Assembly: GCA_949825045.1 (NCBI GenBank)
Contig: OX463827.1
Coordinates: 952,501-1,016,500, forward strand
Source: Argyresthia goedartella
Lineage: Eukaryota > Arthropoda > Insecta > Lepidoptera > Argyresthiidae
Reading direction: 5' to 3'
DNA length: 64,000 bases
The position numbers and the translations under genes are program-made. The notes below the pieces were generated by a model. It did not search any database. It saw only the letters and a program-made list of their open reading frames with translations, and was not told where the DNA came from. Below, in pieces: positions 1-10,551 of this stretch (position 1 is its first letter; each line of letters opens with the position of its first letter).

Positions 1-356
1 ATGCGACGCAGCTAAGTTAGTTTAATCAAGTTCTACTTGACATCAGCTGTTTTTGTTAAAAAGACTAATCAGAAACCTGCTTATGTTAAGAGTAAGATGA
101 CATGCACCCCTATTGGTAATTCACCAGTTAATAATACCTTGTATGCAACATTAGTATCTGTTCCAAGTAATTTAAATAAGTTCATAAGACAAAAGCTGAA
201 ATCTCTAGCATACAAGAGCCACTAAATATGTCAAAGGGTAAGTCCCACTTAAATATTACCAGAGGCTTCCTGGCAAAGAACTTGTATAAGAATCATTTTC
301 AAAAATATCTGACATCGATCTTATTTGTATTACTGAACACTGGTTAAAGGAAAATA

Positions 357-645
357 TGATATATTTTAACATAAATATTTACAAAATTGTCAATTGTTAC
401 AAAAGAAAGACTGCTGATAGAGGTGGTTATTTATACACTTACTGTTGAAAGACAAATAAAGGTATCCTGTGTGTGTGTGTGATGTCTTTTAACATAAATA
501 ATTACAAAATTGTCAGTTGTTACAATAGAAAGACTGCTGATAGAGGTGGTTCTTTAATCTTAGTAAAAAATAATATTAAGGTGAAACAACGGAAAGATAT
601 TCTTGCACTTACTGTAGAAAGACAAATAGAGGTATCCTGTGTTGA
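357..645 (+). repeat. Partial tandem duplication inside the LINE-A endonuclease
   Basis: The stretch at 357-470 is repeated from about 481. Both contain 'acaaaattgtca' and 'gaaagactgctgatagaggtgg'-type sequence and both end in 'gacaaata.aggtatcctgtg'. The first copy lacks ~60 bp present in the second. A short (GT)n run at 469-480 marks the junction, so slippage is a plausible cause. Confidence 0.75.
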
Positions 646-841
646 GTTGGATAGCCATATTATTGTTTGTGTCTACAGACCTCCGAGAGATGAAAACGGC
701 CATGGCAATTTTGAAATTTTCGAGAAAATTATGGAGGAAGCCCTCATTAAACTTTGTAATAGCAGAAAAAAGTAAATGATTTGTGGCGATTTTAATGTAG
801 ATTTGCTTGTAGATACAACATTAAAACAACGATAAATAACT
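473..841 (+). pseudogene. LINE-A endonuclease domain fragment (APE-type)
   Basis: Translation of 473-775 gives the middle of an apurinic-type endonuclease, including IIVCVYRPPRD; after a stop at 773-775 the domain resumes in another frame with ICGDFNVDLL near 780-812. In intact LINEs this domain nicks target DNA to prime reverse transcription. The conserved GDFNVD block is visible, but the frame is broken and the N-terminal catalytic part is missing or duplicated. The same segment recurs on the minus strand at 61,461-61,811 and in decayed form at 8,740-8,880. It is not expected to be functional. Confidence 0.8.
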
Positions 842-1075
842 CTGTTCAAATCATTTCATTTATGTTATATATTTCTAGAGCCGACTAGAATTACACCTAC
901 CAGCCAAACTTGCTTAGATAACGTTTTTTGTGACTGTGCATTCACATGTAAAAATGTAATTAACTGCTTACCCTCCGATCACAGTGGTCAAACAGTTTCA
1001 TTCCCAATTGCCAGTAAAAATAGGACTGATCCATCATTTTATAGGCCTATTACATCCCATAGATTAGAGACGTAT

Positions 1076-1731
1076 ATGAAAAAGTTAGATATGAATTTGT
1101 CAGTACCGGATTTTGATGAACAGAACCCAAACAAAATCTACTCAGACTTCTTCAACATTATACAGACAGAATTCAATATAGTTTTTAAATTAAAGAAAGT
1201 CAGTGAATACAACGGTAAATCTAAATTTAATGACTGGGCAACGTTTGGAATTCGTAAAAGTAGAGTTATCTTATATGACCTTTATGAACAAAAAACCTAT
1301 AACTTTGTTCGAAAATTTCATGACTATGTTAAAAAATATTCCAAAACTTTCAAGTTGGTTTGTAGAACTGTAAAAACTTTACACATTAATAGAAAAATTC
1401 AAAAATCAAATAATAGAATGAAAACAGTTTGGCAAATAATAAACCGCGAAACTGGCAAAGTTATACCAAGGGACAATGATTTCTGCCTAAAGATAGGTGA
1501 TGATATTGTTAAATCCAACGCTGATGTTGCTCGAGCTTTTGAAACATTCTTCACCAATGTACCCTTACTCACAACAGACCGTATAAATTCATCTCCATAT
1601 GCAGCAGAGACTTTATTAAAAAAAAAAACTAGCGTCAGTAATGTATATTTAAAATTTCATCATGTATATCCCCAGGACATTGTCAAAACGTTTAAATTAC
1701 TTAACTTAAAAAATACGGAAGACCTGTGGGG
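1076..1731 (+). pseudogene. LINE-A ORF2 linker between endonuclease and reverse transcriptase
   Basis: An open stretch encodes the region between EN and RT. It reads well against the copies at 25,337-26,032 (plus) and 60,862-61,365 (minus): shared pieces include DFNEQNPNKIYSDFFN, FKLKKVS.YNGKSKFNDWATF and WQIINRETGKVIPR. No catalytic motif lies here. The open frame runs past 1,731 into the gypsy LTR, so its last ~18 residues (to 1,786) come from the LTR and are an artefact. The interruption point is exactly where the 25.9-kb copy reads on to 'ggggtatatcagtcaaag'. Confidence 0.8.
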
Positions 1732-2343
1732 TGTGGGCTCCTCACCCATACATAATTATTTATATTACACTTATACATATATATAATACATTTACAATTA
1801 CACAATTATTATATTCACAGTCACACAAATAAAATATACAACAATTATATATATTTACACAAAACAAATATATTCCTACTAAGTATAAATTTACATAACA
1901 ACATAATATTACACATACTCAAAACATACAAATAACATTGATACCCACATAATACATAATGACGGATGAGTGCCGTGCCACGATACACCGCGTGACCGTG
2001 TGAAACGCGCGTTATGGAAACAACTACAAAACCGGCTCCTGCGCCGCCGCCCGACACCTAGCCTCGTGGCGACCGCCCTCACCAGTCGTGATCTATCTCT
2101 CACGGCGAAGCTACGCTCGCTTGCTTGAGTTTCCCTCGCTTTCGTGTGACGTTTTCTTCCTTTCGCTTGCTCAAACTGTTACTTCTCGCTATCCTCTGTG
2201 CTATATTGCTTGTGATCTATTACTGTGCTTTCTCCTACTCCCTTCTGCTTTAATAAACTATAAACATTGTGAAAGTAGTGTGAGTGTATTCATTCATTGT
2301 GCCTTGGACGAAAAACTATCAGGTACCCACTACACCACCTATA
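1732..2343 (+). repeat. 5' LTR of the gypsy element
   Basis: It starts TGTGGGCTCC and ends CCACCTATA, 612 bp. By eye it is identical to the 3' LTR over its whole length. The last ~100 bp hold an AATAAA signal (in 'ctttaataaactataaac', near 2,255). The ends are TG...TA rather than the usual TG...CA. Open frames on its minus strand occur in both LTRs and are not genes. Confidence 0.95.
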
Positions 2344-2344
2344 C

Positions 2345-2361
2345 TGGTGACCCCTTCAAAC
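2345..2361 (+). other. Primer-binding site, probably tRNA-Trp type
   Basis: TGGTGACCCC begins one base after the 5' LTR. These ten bases would pair with the 3' end of a tRNA ending GGGGTCACCA, which I recall as tRNA-Trp, the primer reported for CsRn1-like elements. Pairing beyond ten bases is poor (ttcaaac). Confidence 0.6.
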
Positions 2362-2376
2362 ACCTTATTGGAGAAG

Positions 2377-3306
2377 ATGAGCAATGATGCTGGAGGCAGT
2401 AGCAGCGATGACTCGACAAAAACGGTCAACAGGAACGTCGGTAACGAAGACTTCGTGAACAATGGTCAACGACAAAGAAGATCTCGCGTTTCCATTGACC
2501 CGTCCGGTACGTCAAATTCCGTATATCGAGTAGGCATCCGAATACCACCTTTTTGGCCTGAAGAACCCGAAATATGGTTTGCGCAGATAGAAGGCCAATT
2601 CGAGATATCCAAAATTACCAGTGACAGCACCAAATTTTATCATGTCCTGGGACAACTGGAACCGAAATACTCAGCAGAGGTGAAGGATATAATCGTAAAC
2701 CCACCGGCGGTCGACAAATACATCAAACTCAAGACCGAATTGATCAAGCGCCTATCGGTATCACAAGAAAAGAAGGTCAAGCAACTTCTCATGCACGAAG
2801 AGTTAGGGGATCGCAGACCATCACAGTTTTTGCGTCACCTCCAGAGTTTGGCAGGCAACAATGTTCCAGATGATTTCATCAAAACGATCTGGACAAGCCG
2901 TCTGCCAAATGCGACCCAGACCATCCTCGCATGCCAACCTTCTTCCGCCAAGTTGGACTTTTTATCGGAAATGGCCGACAAGGTACACGACATAGCGCCT
3001 TCATCGCCACAAGTGGCAGCAGCTTCTACATCGAAGACCGAAACGACGCTGGAGACCATGGCCAGACAGATTTCCGAATTGACCAAGCAGGTCAGCGCAC
3101 TAACTGCCAAGGTCGAACACCAATCGCGACCAGCGGATAGACACCGCGCACCACGCCGAAAGCGCAGCGGTTCAACGTCAACCAGATCGCAGTCCAGTTA
3201 CCGGCAGTACCCCACGTGCTGGTACCACTCCAAGTTCGGCAGCAAAGCGTCGAAATGCATCCGCCCATGCGACTTCAAGGCGGAAAACTCCCCGGGCAGT
3301 CGATAA
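2377..3306 (+). CDS. gag: gag polyprotein of the gypsy element
   Basis: 309 aa from the first ATG after the primer site; the frame is also open upstream into the LTR but without an ATG. Residues ~50-200 form the capsid-like region ([41 protein letters not shown]), the pattern seen in many arthropod gypsy gags. A coiled, Gln/Leu-rich stretch and a basic Arg/Ser/Pro-rich stretch follow. Near the C-terminus is a Cys-His finger, CWYHSKFG...KCIRPC, a CHCC rather than CCHC arrangement. It would assemble the particle that packages element RNA. It overlaps pol by 166 nt of open frame, and a GGAAAAC run at 3,282-3,288 is a possible slip site. No internal stop. Confidence 0.9.
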   Translation: MSNDAGGSSSDDSTKTVNRNVGNEDFVNNGQRQRRSRVSIDPSGTSNSVYRVGIRIPPFWPEEPEIWFAQIEGQFEISKITSDSTKFYHVLGQLEPKYSAEVKDIIVNPPAVDKYIKLKTELIKRLSVSQEKKVKQLLMHEELGDRRPSQFLRHLQSLAGNNVPDDFIKTIWTSRLPNATQTILACQPSSAKLDFLSEMADKVHDIAPSSPQVAAASTSKTETTLETMARQISELTKQVSALTAKVEHQSRPADRHRAPRRKRSGSTSTRSQSSYRQYPTCWYHSKFGSKASKCIRPCDFKAENSPGSR

Positions 3307-6300
3307 TGGCGACTGACGATTGCCCTGTCTCCACCGGTCGCCTGTTCGTCACTGACCGTAGATCTAAAACCCAGTTCCTGGTAGACACCGGAAGCGACTT
3401 ATGCGTCTTCCCTCGATCTGCACTTCGCGAACGGCGTACGAAGACCACCTATCAACTGTGTGCGGCCAACGGGACTACAATTGACACTTTCGGATACGTC
3501 CAGTTCAACCTAGATCTCGGCCTGCGCCGAGACTTTTCATGGCGCTTCATCGTTGCTGATGTAACAAAGGCAATCATTGGTGTAGATTTCTTGTCATGGT
3601 ATAATTTGGTTGTAGATTGTCGTAATCAACGCATAATTGATAATACAACAACTTTGTCATCCATTGCCGCCATAGCTGGTCCTTCAGATATAATTTCTTC
3701 TGTAAAGGTCTCGACTGGTGATACAAAATTTCACAATGTACTTAGTAAATTTCCAGAAATAACGCGACCATCTGGCACTCCACTCATCCCCACACACAAC
3801 ACTGAACACCACATCCGTACTACAGCAGGACCACCCGTATCTTGCGCTCCTCGTAGGTTAGCTCCGGACAAACTCCAGATTGCCAAGAAGGAGTTCGACG
3901 CGATGTTGAGCTGTGGTACTGCGCGACCCTCCGAGAGCCCATGGTCTTCGCCGCTGCATTTAGCCCCTAAAAAGGACAATGACTGGCGCCCCTGTGGCGA
4001 CTACCGGATGCTCAACGCGCGCACCATACCAGATAGGTATCCTATTAGGCACATACATGACTTTGCACATAGTATTGCCGGATGTAGAGTCTTTTCAACC
4101 ATAGACCTAGTTAAAGCCTATAACCAGATCCCTGTCTGCAAGGCGGATATTCCAAAAACGGCGATAACAACACCGTTTGGCCTGTATGAGTTCCCCTTTA
4201 TGACCTTCGGGTTGAGGAACGCAGGCCAAACTTTTCAAAGGTTTGTGGACGAGATGACGCGAGGCCTCGACTTTTGTTATTGTTACCTCGATGATTTTCT
4301 CGTGTTTTCCAAGGATGAGACGCAGCATGAGTTGCACCTAAGGCAACTGTTTGCCAGGATGAAGGAGTACGGCATACTGGTCAACACTTCAAAGTGCGTT
4401 TTTGGCGCCAAGGAGGTAACTTTCCTAGGTTATAGTATCTCCGAAGCAGGCACAAAACCCCTGGACACTAAAGTACAGGCCATCCGCGACTTCCCCGCAC
4501 CCAAAACCATCAGGGAGCTCAGGAGGTATTTGGGCATGCTTAATTTTTACAGGCGATTTCTACCCCGCGCTGCCAAAATTCAAGCCCCCCTGAACGGTTT
4601 ATTAGCTGGATCAGTGAAAGCTTCACATCCAGTACAATTATCAGGTGATACGCTGAAAGCCTTTGAGGATACCAAAGACAGTCTCTGCAATGCTGCGATG
4701 TTAGCACACCCAGACTGCCAAGCCAAACTCGCGCTGGTCACAGATGCATCGGACGTGGCCCTAGGGGCAGTTTTGCAGCAGTACAAGGACGACACATGGC
4801 AGCCCCTAGCATTCTTCTCACGTAAGTTGAGCCCAACGCAGCAGAAATACTCTCCTTATGATCGCGAGCTCCTTGCAATTTACGAAGCCATTAAGTATTT
4901 TCGGCACATGCTAGAGGCTAGGCACTTTATAGTCTATACTGACCACAAGCCTATTTGTTTCGCTTTCCACGAGCGGAAAGGCAACTGTTCGCCTCGTCAA
5001 TATAGGCATTTGGACTATATATCTCAGTTCACTACTGACATTCGCCATATCGCAGGGAAGGATAACGTTGTTGCAGACACACTTTCCCGCGTTGATGAAC
5101 TGCAGGTACCAGTTGACTTTGACGTGCTAGCCAAGTCTCAGGCCTCCGATCAAGAACTGTCCAAACTCCTCGGTGAAAATTCTTCACTTCGCATCAAAAA
5201 GATGGTCATCCCCGGCAGTCGCGCAGAATTGTACTGTGATGTCAGCACACCGACCGCCAGACCATTTATCACCAAACCACTACGCAAGCAAGTATTTGAC
5301 AGCCTACATTCTTTTAGCCACCCTGGAGCCAATGCCACTGCCAAATTAGTAGCAGAGCGTTACGTCTGGCCAGGGGTACGTAAAGACTGTCGTGAGTGGG
5401 CTCGAACTTGCTTGGCTTGTCAACGTGCCAAAGTAAATCGCCATGTGTCATCACCACTGGGCACATTCGATTTACCACGCGCACGCTTCAAATTTGTCCA
5501 TATAGACCTTATCGGACCACTGCCACATTCACAGGGTTTTCGCTATTGTCTGACAGCTATTGATCGCTTCTCGCGCTGGCCAGAAGTAATCCCAATAGTC
5601 GATATAACGGCAGAGACGGTGGCCAAAGCTTTGCTATTCGGATGGGTAGCCCGTTTTGGTTGTATGACCGATATCGTTACGGACCGTGGCCGACAATTTG
5701 AATCCGCTCTTTTTGCATCACTGGCTAAAATTGCTGGTTTCAAACACAGAAGGACAACCGCTTACCATCCGGCGTGCAACGGACTTATCGAGAGGTTCCA
5801 CCGACAGCTAAAAGCCGCTATCATGTGTCACGCTCATGAAAATTGGGTAGAAGCCCTACCCCTAGTCATGCTTGGCATACGCAGCGCTTTTAAAGAGGAT
5901 CTACAAGCCTCTTCCGCAGAACTTCTTTATGGCGAACCACTAAGACTTCCAGGTGAGTTTTTCGAACATGGCGATACGGGTTCTACCGACGTAACCGAAT
6001 TCACCACACGCCTGCGTTCTTTCGCCCATAAATTACAGCCTGCTCCAGCTTCACGCCATACCAAAGGTAAAATATTCATTTACAAGGATCTCGCTTCCTC
6101 TAGTCACGTCTTTATAAGAGAAGACGCGGTGCGAGGTGCATTAAATCCACCTTACACTGGACCACACGAGGTGATTGACAGGGGGGACAAATATTTTAAA
6201 GTCCTCGTAAAGGGAAAGGAAAATACGGTAACGGTAGACCGCCTTAAGCCGGCCTACATACTGTCAGACCAAACCGACCATACTGAACCCGAACCACCGG

Positions 6301-6374
6301 TCGACAACTTCACCGAGCCGAGAACAACACGTTCAGGTCGCCAGGTACGATTCCCGAATTTTTATCGCCCGTAG
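3141..6374 (+). CDS. pol: pol polyprotein (protease, reverse transcriptase, RNase H, integrase) of the gypsy element
   Basis: The frame is open from 3,141 (after a stop at 3,138-3,140) to 6,374 and lies -1 to gag, so it is probably made by ribosomal frameshifting in the overlap; there is no ATG near its start. Counting residues from 3,216: protease DTGSD at ~57-61; reverse transcriptase with [11 protein letters not shown] and the catalytic YLDD at ~357-360; RNase H with TDASD at ~509 and YTDHK; integrase with an H-H-C-C zinc domain (ending CLACQRAKV) at ~700-735; the D,D,E triad in [16 protein letters not shown] and NGLIERFH; and a GPY/F-like PPYTGPHEV near 980. All catalytic blocks are present with no stop. 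The C-terminus is short, without a chromodomain. Confidence 0.93.
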   Translation, partial: TPRTTPKAQRFNVNQIAVQLPAVPHVLVPLQVRQQSVEMHPPMRLQGGKLPGQSIMATDDCPVSTGRLFVTDRRSKTQFLVDTGSDLCVFPRSALRERRTKTTYQLCAANGTTIDTFGYVQFNLDLGLRRDFSWRFIVADVTKAIIGVDFLSWYNLVVDCRNQRIIDNTTTLSSIAAIAGPSDIISSVKVSTGDTKFHNVLSKFPEITRPSGTPLIPTHNTEHHIRTTAGPPVSCAPRRLAPDKLQIAKKEFDAMLSCGTARPSESPWSSPLHLAPKKDNDWRPCGDYRMLNARTIPDRYPIRHIHDFAHSIAGCRVFSTIDLVKAYNQIPVCKADIPKTAITTPFGLYEFPFMTFGLRNAGQTFQRFVDEMTRGLDFCYCYLDDFLVFSKDETQHELHLRQLFARMKEYGILVNTSKCVFGAKEVTFLGYSISEAGTKPLDTKVQAIRDFPAPKTIRELRRYLGMLNFYRRFLPRAAKIQAPLNGLLAGSVKASHPVQLSGDTLKAFEDTKDSLCNAAMLAHPDCQAKLALVTDASDVALGAVLQQYKDDTWQPLAFFSRKLSPTQQKYSPYDRELLAIYEAIKYFRHMLEARHFIVYTDHKPICFAFHERKGNCSPRQYRHLDYISQFTTDIRHIAGKDNVVADTLSRVDELQVPVDFDVLAKSQASDQELSKLLGENSSLRIKKMVIPGSRAELYCDVSTPTARPFITKPLRKQVFDSLHSFSHPGANATAKLVAERYVWPGVRKDCREWARTCLACQRAKVNRHVSSPLGTFDLPRARFKFVHIDLIGPLPHSQGFRYCLTAIDRFSRWPEVIPIVDITAETVAKALLFGWVARFGCMTDIVTDRGRQFESALFASLAKIAGFKHRRTTAYHPACNGLIERFHRQLKAAIMCHAHENWVEALPLVMLGIRSAFKEDLQASSAELLYGEPLRLPGEFFEHGDTGSTDVTEFTTRLRSFAHKLQPAPASRHTKGKIFIYKDLASSSHVFIREDAVRGALNPPYTGPHEVIDRGDKYFKVLVKGKENTVTVDRLKPAYILSDQTDHTEPEPPVDNFTEPRTTRSGRQVRFPNFYRP

Positions 6375-6378
6375 TGAC

Positions 6379-6397
6379 GGTCTCTGGGGGGGAGTGA
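6379..6397 (+). other. Polypurine tract of the gypsy element
   Basis: A G-rich run (gggggggag at 6,386-6,394, then tga) lies immediately before the 3' LTR and would prime plus-strand DNA synthesis. Confidence 0.75.
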
Positions 6398-7009
6398 TGT
6401 GGGCTCCTCACCCATACATAATTATTTATATTACACTTATACATATATATAATACATTTACAATTACACAATTATTATATTCACAGTCACACAAATAAAA
6501 TATACAACAATTATATATATTTACACAAAACAAATATATTCCTACTAAGTATAAATTTACATAACAACATAATATTACACATACTCAAAACATACAAATA
6601 ACATTGATACCCACATAATACATAATGACGGATGAGTGCCGTGCCACGATACACCGCGTGACCGTGTGAAACGCGCGTTATGGAAACAACTACAAAACCG
6701 GCTCCTGCGCCGCCGCCCGACACCTAGCCTCGTGGCGACCGCCCTCACCAGTCGTGATCTATCTCTCACGGCGAAGCTACGCTCGCTTGCTTGAGTTTCC
6801 CTCGCTTTCGTGTGACGTTTTCTTCCTTTCGCTTGCTCAAACTGTTACTTCTCGCTATCCTCTGTGCTATATTGCTTGTGATCTATTACTGTGCTTTCTC
6901 CTACTCCCTTCTGCTTTAATAAACTATAAACATTGTGAAAGTAGTGTGAGTGTATTCATTCATTGTGCCTTGGACGAAAAACTATCAGGTACCCACTACA
7001 CCACCTATA
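6398..7009 (+). repeat. 3' LTR of the gypsy element
   Basis: 612 bp, same ends and, by eye, the same sequence as 1,732-2,343. It is followed by the GGGG target duplication and then LINE-A sequence. Confidence 0.95.
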
Positions 7010-8490
7010 GGGGTATATCAGTCAAAGTTATTGGTTCAGTAATTCTAGTTATAGCCCCACACTTAGCTTATATATTCAATAAATGTGTTGACGATGGGGC
7101 TTTCCCAGACCTCATGAAACACAGTAAACTGATACCTCTGTTCAAGTCGGGAGATAAGGGTGATCCTTCTAATTTCAGACCAATATCTGTTCTTCCAACA
7201 CTAAGTAAAATATTTGAAAAGATTATACTCAATCAAATGCTCTCACACTTCAACCGTACACAACAACTCCACGCCAAACAATACGGTTTCACTAGGGGTA
7301 AATCGACTACGGGTGCAGGTATTACCCTTATATCTCATATTTATTCTGCATGGGAGGCCGCACAGGATGCTATCGGAGTTTTTTGCGACCTGTCGAAGGC
7401 GTTTGATTGTGTTGATCATATTACGCTTATAATTAAATTAAATCATTACGGAGTTAGAAATAAAGCGTTGCATCTACTAAGATCATAAGCAATAGAATTC
7501 AAAAGGCAGAAGTAAACGGCGTCAAATCTGATGGATCGGGTGTAAAAATTGGCGTTCCACAAGGTTCTATATTAGGCCCTTTCTTATTCCTGGTATATAT
7601 TAACGATCTGCCTTTCATGGTGGAGAAATCAACTGACATAGTGTTGTTTGCTGATGATACTTCAATGGTCTTCAAAATTGAAAGACAAAAAGGAGAATTT
7701 GATGATGTTAATGGTGTATTGTCATTAACCTTGAATTGGTTGACAGTTAATAATTTATTGTTAAACGCTGGTAAAACCAAGTGTATCAAATTCTCACTTC
7801 CAAATGTCAGGCAAGTTGAGACCACTTTAGTGTTAGACAACAGCACGTTAGAATTAGTAAATGATACGAAGTTTCTTGGAATAACCATTGATAGCAAATT
7901 GCAGTGGGGACCCCACATAGATAAATTAGCTGGTAAATTAAGTTCTGCGGCTTATGCTGTTAGGAACATCAGACAAAGCATGGATGTGGCTACATCTAGG
8001 CTAGTATATTTTAGTGACTTTCATAGTGTGATGTCCTATGGTATCTTGTTGTGGGGGAAAGCAGCGGATATTCAAACTATTTTTATTTTACAGAAAAGAG
8101 CTATTCGAGCAATTTATAATTTAAAACGAACAGACTCCTTAAGAGAGCTTTTTAAAGAAATTGACATACTAACTGTAGCTAGTCAAATTATTTTCGAAAA
8201 TATAATGTATGTACGCAAGAACCTTACAACATTTACCAAACCGAGCGATAGCTGCAATGTTAAGACTGTGTGCGCCCCGATTTAGACTCGCGAGGGTTAG
8301 CAATTCTTTCAAGGGTCAGTGCATTCTCTACTATAATAAGATACCTCTGGAGATTTTGAAATTGCCATTTGAGCAATTTAAAAAGCATGTTAAAGCGTCT
8401 TTGTCGAAAAAGGGATATTACAATGTTTGAGATTACTTAAATGACAGGACTGTATAGGGTTAATCTAGCTCAACACAGACCTCGCTGTTA
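7010..8490 (+). pseudogene. LINE-A reverse transcriptase, continuation after the gypsy element
   Basis: The LINE interrupted at 1,731 resumes here. The first open piece (to 7,488) shows FKSGDKGDPSNFRPISVLPTLSK, FTRGKS and SKAFDCVDH. After a frameshift and stop near 7,486-7,510, the next piece (7,520-8,285) has VPQGSILGPFLFLVYINDLP, the catalytic FADDTS and a C-terminal block (LQWGPHIDKL, YGILLWGKAADIQ, FILQKRAIRAIYNL). A second frame change near 8,280 leads to the final residues (CILYYNKIPLEI..LPFEQFKKHV...KKGYYNV, stop at 8,430). Such proteins copy their own RNA into nicked chromosomal DNA. Decay is light: two shifts in ~470 codons. Confidence 0.88.
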
Positions 8491-8572
8491 ATAATTTTGT
8501 AATTATTTATTATTGCCTAAATTAAATTTTTCATATTTGTATTAGTTAAGCAAAACCTATTTTTAAAAGAGA

Positions 8573-8712
8573 TGTAAAAATCAATCTGTGGGAGTTTCTA
8601 TGCCCTTCGTCTCCCACAGTGGTCCAATGTAGAGAAGAGGCAAAAAATGACGTTTGCTAAGTATATGTAAATATCTACAGTAATAAAGTACTTTGACTTT
8701 GACTTTGACTTT
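8573..8712 (+). other. LINE-A 3' end: stem-loop and (CTTTGA)n tail
   Basis: A hairpin is formed by CTGTGGGAG (8,586-8,594) and CTCCCACAG (8,611-8,619). About 70 bp later come AATAAA and a run of CTTTGA repeats (8,691-8,712). The LINE-A-like copy at 47,506-47,539 keeps the stem with changed bases. This is probably the 3' signal recognised by the reverse transcriptase. Confidence 0.65.
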
Positions 8713-8715
8713 CTC

Positions 8716-9480
8716 AATATAGCCATATTGCTTGTCTATAGGCCACTGAGGGATGAAAAAGGCCATGGTAATTTAGAAATATTTGATAAAATTATGGAGG
8801 AAGCCCTCACTAAACTATGTAATAACAAAAAAAGTTAATTATTTGTGGCGATCTTAATGTAGATTAGCTTGTAGGAAAAACCAAGAAACAACGATAAATA
8901 ACTTTATTCAAATCATTTAATTTATATCACGTATTTCTAGAGCCGACTAGATTTACACTTACCAGCCAAACTTGCTTAGATATCGTTTTTATTGACTGTT
9001 CATTCTCAAGTAAAAATGTAATTAACTGCTTACCCTCCGATCATAGTGGTCAAACAGTTTCAATTGCTAGTATGGATAAAACTGATCCATCATTTTATAG
9101 GCCTATTACTCCCATAGACTAGAGAATCATACGAAAAATTTAGATATATATTTGCCAGTATCTGATTTTAATGCAATTTTAAAACAGAACCCAAATAAAA
9201 TCTACTCAGACTTTATCAACATTTTCTAACAGAATTCAATATAGTTTTTAAATTAAAGAAAGTCAGTGACTAAAATAGTAAATCTAAATTTAATGACTGA
9301 TCAACGTTTGGAACTCTTAAAAGTAGTTTTATCTTGTACGACCTTTATGAAAAAAAAAACCAATATCATTGATCAAAAATTTCATGACTATGTTAACAAC
9401 GATTCCAAAACTATCAAGTTGGTTTGTAAAATTCAAATAATAGAATAAAAACAGTTTAGCAACTAATAAACCATGAAACT
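8716..9480 (+). mobile_element. Second, decayed LINE-A fragment (endonuclease and linker)
   Basis: Directly after the tail of the previous copy, the sequence matches the middle of LINE-A again: 'gtctataggccactgagggatgaaaa' parallels ~670-700, and 'aatctactcagacttt' parallels ~1,135. Both ends are truncated and stops are frequent. It marks a second, older insertion of the same family in the same orientation. Confidence 0.8.
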
Positions 9481-9579
9481 AGCAAAATTATTTATAACAC
9501 CTTTTTGTGACAACATAAGCAATGTCCTGGGCTTCATTTGCGAAAACAGTAATTCAAAAAATAATATCGTTAACGGCGG

Positions 9580-9705
9580 CGGCGATGAGCTAGCCCCCTG
9601 TCACGCAAAATTGATTGAATAACTGGCTCAAAGTGGGCACAATATTTCCTCTGCCATTCCGTATAGGAAAAGGCGGGACGCTATGTTATGTTATTATAAC
9701 GTTCA
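9580..9705 (+). repeat. Dispersed SINE-type 3' segment
   Basis: 'gcggcgatgagctagccccctg' followed by 'aactggctcaaagtgggca..' and 'cctctgccat..' matches 41,845-41,935 and partly 19,965-19,990. A short TTATG repeat ends it. No gene is seen from 9,481 to 10,390. Confidence 0.55.
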
Positions 9706-9770
9706 TTTATATATGATGCACTTTAAATTATACAATCCTAAAGCCTTACTGCTAGGCAGTTTGACGGCAG

Positions 9771-10210
9771 GTTAGCCGCTCAAGTGATCGCGCTGAAACC
9801 GGGTAAAGCTTGATTGTCCCGCTGGTTAAGCGCCGCGCCGCGCGCACCTACTATAAATAGTTACAAAAGACACGCATAAATGTTATCGTAAAAGTAAACA
9901 TGGTTTACAGGAAAGATAGAGGTACAATATTAATAACGAACGTATTTTGTTAGCTGCCTTTGTTTAGATTTTATGGGCGTTTGAAAATTAAAAGTTGAAT
10001 TTACGTAAAAAGTAAAGCGGCGACCTATGTTTTATTTTAGTTCATTGTATTGCCTATCTTATCGTTATTTTGAAGGCATCTAAACATCTTAACATGTAGA
10101 GATAAAATATTGTACAATCTAGCGAAATGTAACACGCGCCGTGAAAATATGCTTGATTGACCGAGAACACGAAAGTGGCCTGAAAACCAAAGCGTAAGGC
10201 TCGCCACACA
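9771..10210 (+). repeat. Motif copies repeated in inverse orientation beyond the piggyBac gene
   Basis: 'gttagccgctcaagtgatc' (9,771-9,789) recurs inverted at 16,524-16,542. 'tgcttgattgaccgag..cacgaaagtggcc' (10,150-10,180) recurs inverted at 15,911-15,940 and, more diverged, at 16,462-16,499. The intervening ~340 bp do not match. These may be pieces of one dispersed repeat or worn arms of a large element. Confidence 0.5.
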
Positions 10211-10394
10211 CAGAATTTCTTCTTCGTTAAACTTTGCAAAAGTGGCAGTTTTTTATGTTGTATGAAATAAATACGTTATAGGCATTGCATCACAGTTATA
10301 CCAGCAATTATATTATTTATATAAAATAAAATTTAATAGTATTAATAAATTGGCGGAATCTGCCAATAACAATTTAAATTAAGTGTTATAAATT

Positions 10395-10445
10395 GGAGGA
10401 GGGGAAGAGAGGCCTTCTCCCAGCAATGGAAAGATATATATGTAT
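10395..10445 (+). repeat. Probable LINE 3' end fragment
   Basis: 'aagagaggccttctcccagcaatgg' resembles the common lepidopteran LINE ending with 'gaggcctttgcccagcagtggg' (from memory), followed by AT-rich tail sequence. Confidence 0.4.
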
Positions 10446-10551
10446 AAATAATAATACATTACACACTGATGAGTGCATAAATTACTAATAAAAAATACCT
10501 ACTTATTTTTATAAAAAATAAAAAAATGCTTTAATGTAAGTATTTATTTTA

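Larger units (their letters stand above)
1..1731 (+). mobile_element. LINE-A copy, 5' part (end of ORF1, endonuclease and linker), split by gypsy insertion
   Basis: This is a non-LTR retrotransposon. Its first ~230 bp match, in reverse complement, 61,930-62,160, and its downstream half resumes at 7,010. Translated pieces show an endonuclease part (VYRPPRD, then CGDFNVD) and the linker before the reverse transcriptase. The reading frame is broken by stops and shifts. Motifs in the second half (SKAFDCVDH, FADDTS) and the (CTTTGA)n tail suggest the Jockey superfamily, CR1/Daphne-like; the clade is an inference. The window starts inside the element. Confidence 0.85.
1732..7009 (+). mobile_element. 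Complete Ty3/gypsy LTR retrotransposon, CsRn1-like
   Basis: The element is 5,278 bp, bounded by two 612-bp LTRs and flanked by GGGG at 1,728-1,731 and 7,010-7,013. The empty site is preserved in the related LINE copy at ~25,965-25,985 (gacctgtggggtatatcag). It has an open gag, an open pol one frame back (-1), a primer-binding site and a polypurine tract. A CHCC-type zinc finger in gag, a TGGTGACCCC primer site and a 4-bp target duplication are features I associate with the CsRn1 clade, which includes Kabuki of silkworm; that assignment is from memory. No env gene is present. It looks recent and structurally intact. Confidence 0.95.

Noticed and set aside
1845..2103. Minus-strand open frames inside the gypsy LTR (also at 6,511-6,769)
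   Set aside because: Identical in both LTRs, overlap each other, and have no motif or start context. They are LTR sequence.
2284..2376. Upstream extension of gypsy gag into the 5' LTR
   Set aside because: Opens with GTG inside the LTR; the first ATG after the primer site is 2,377.
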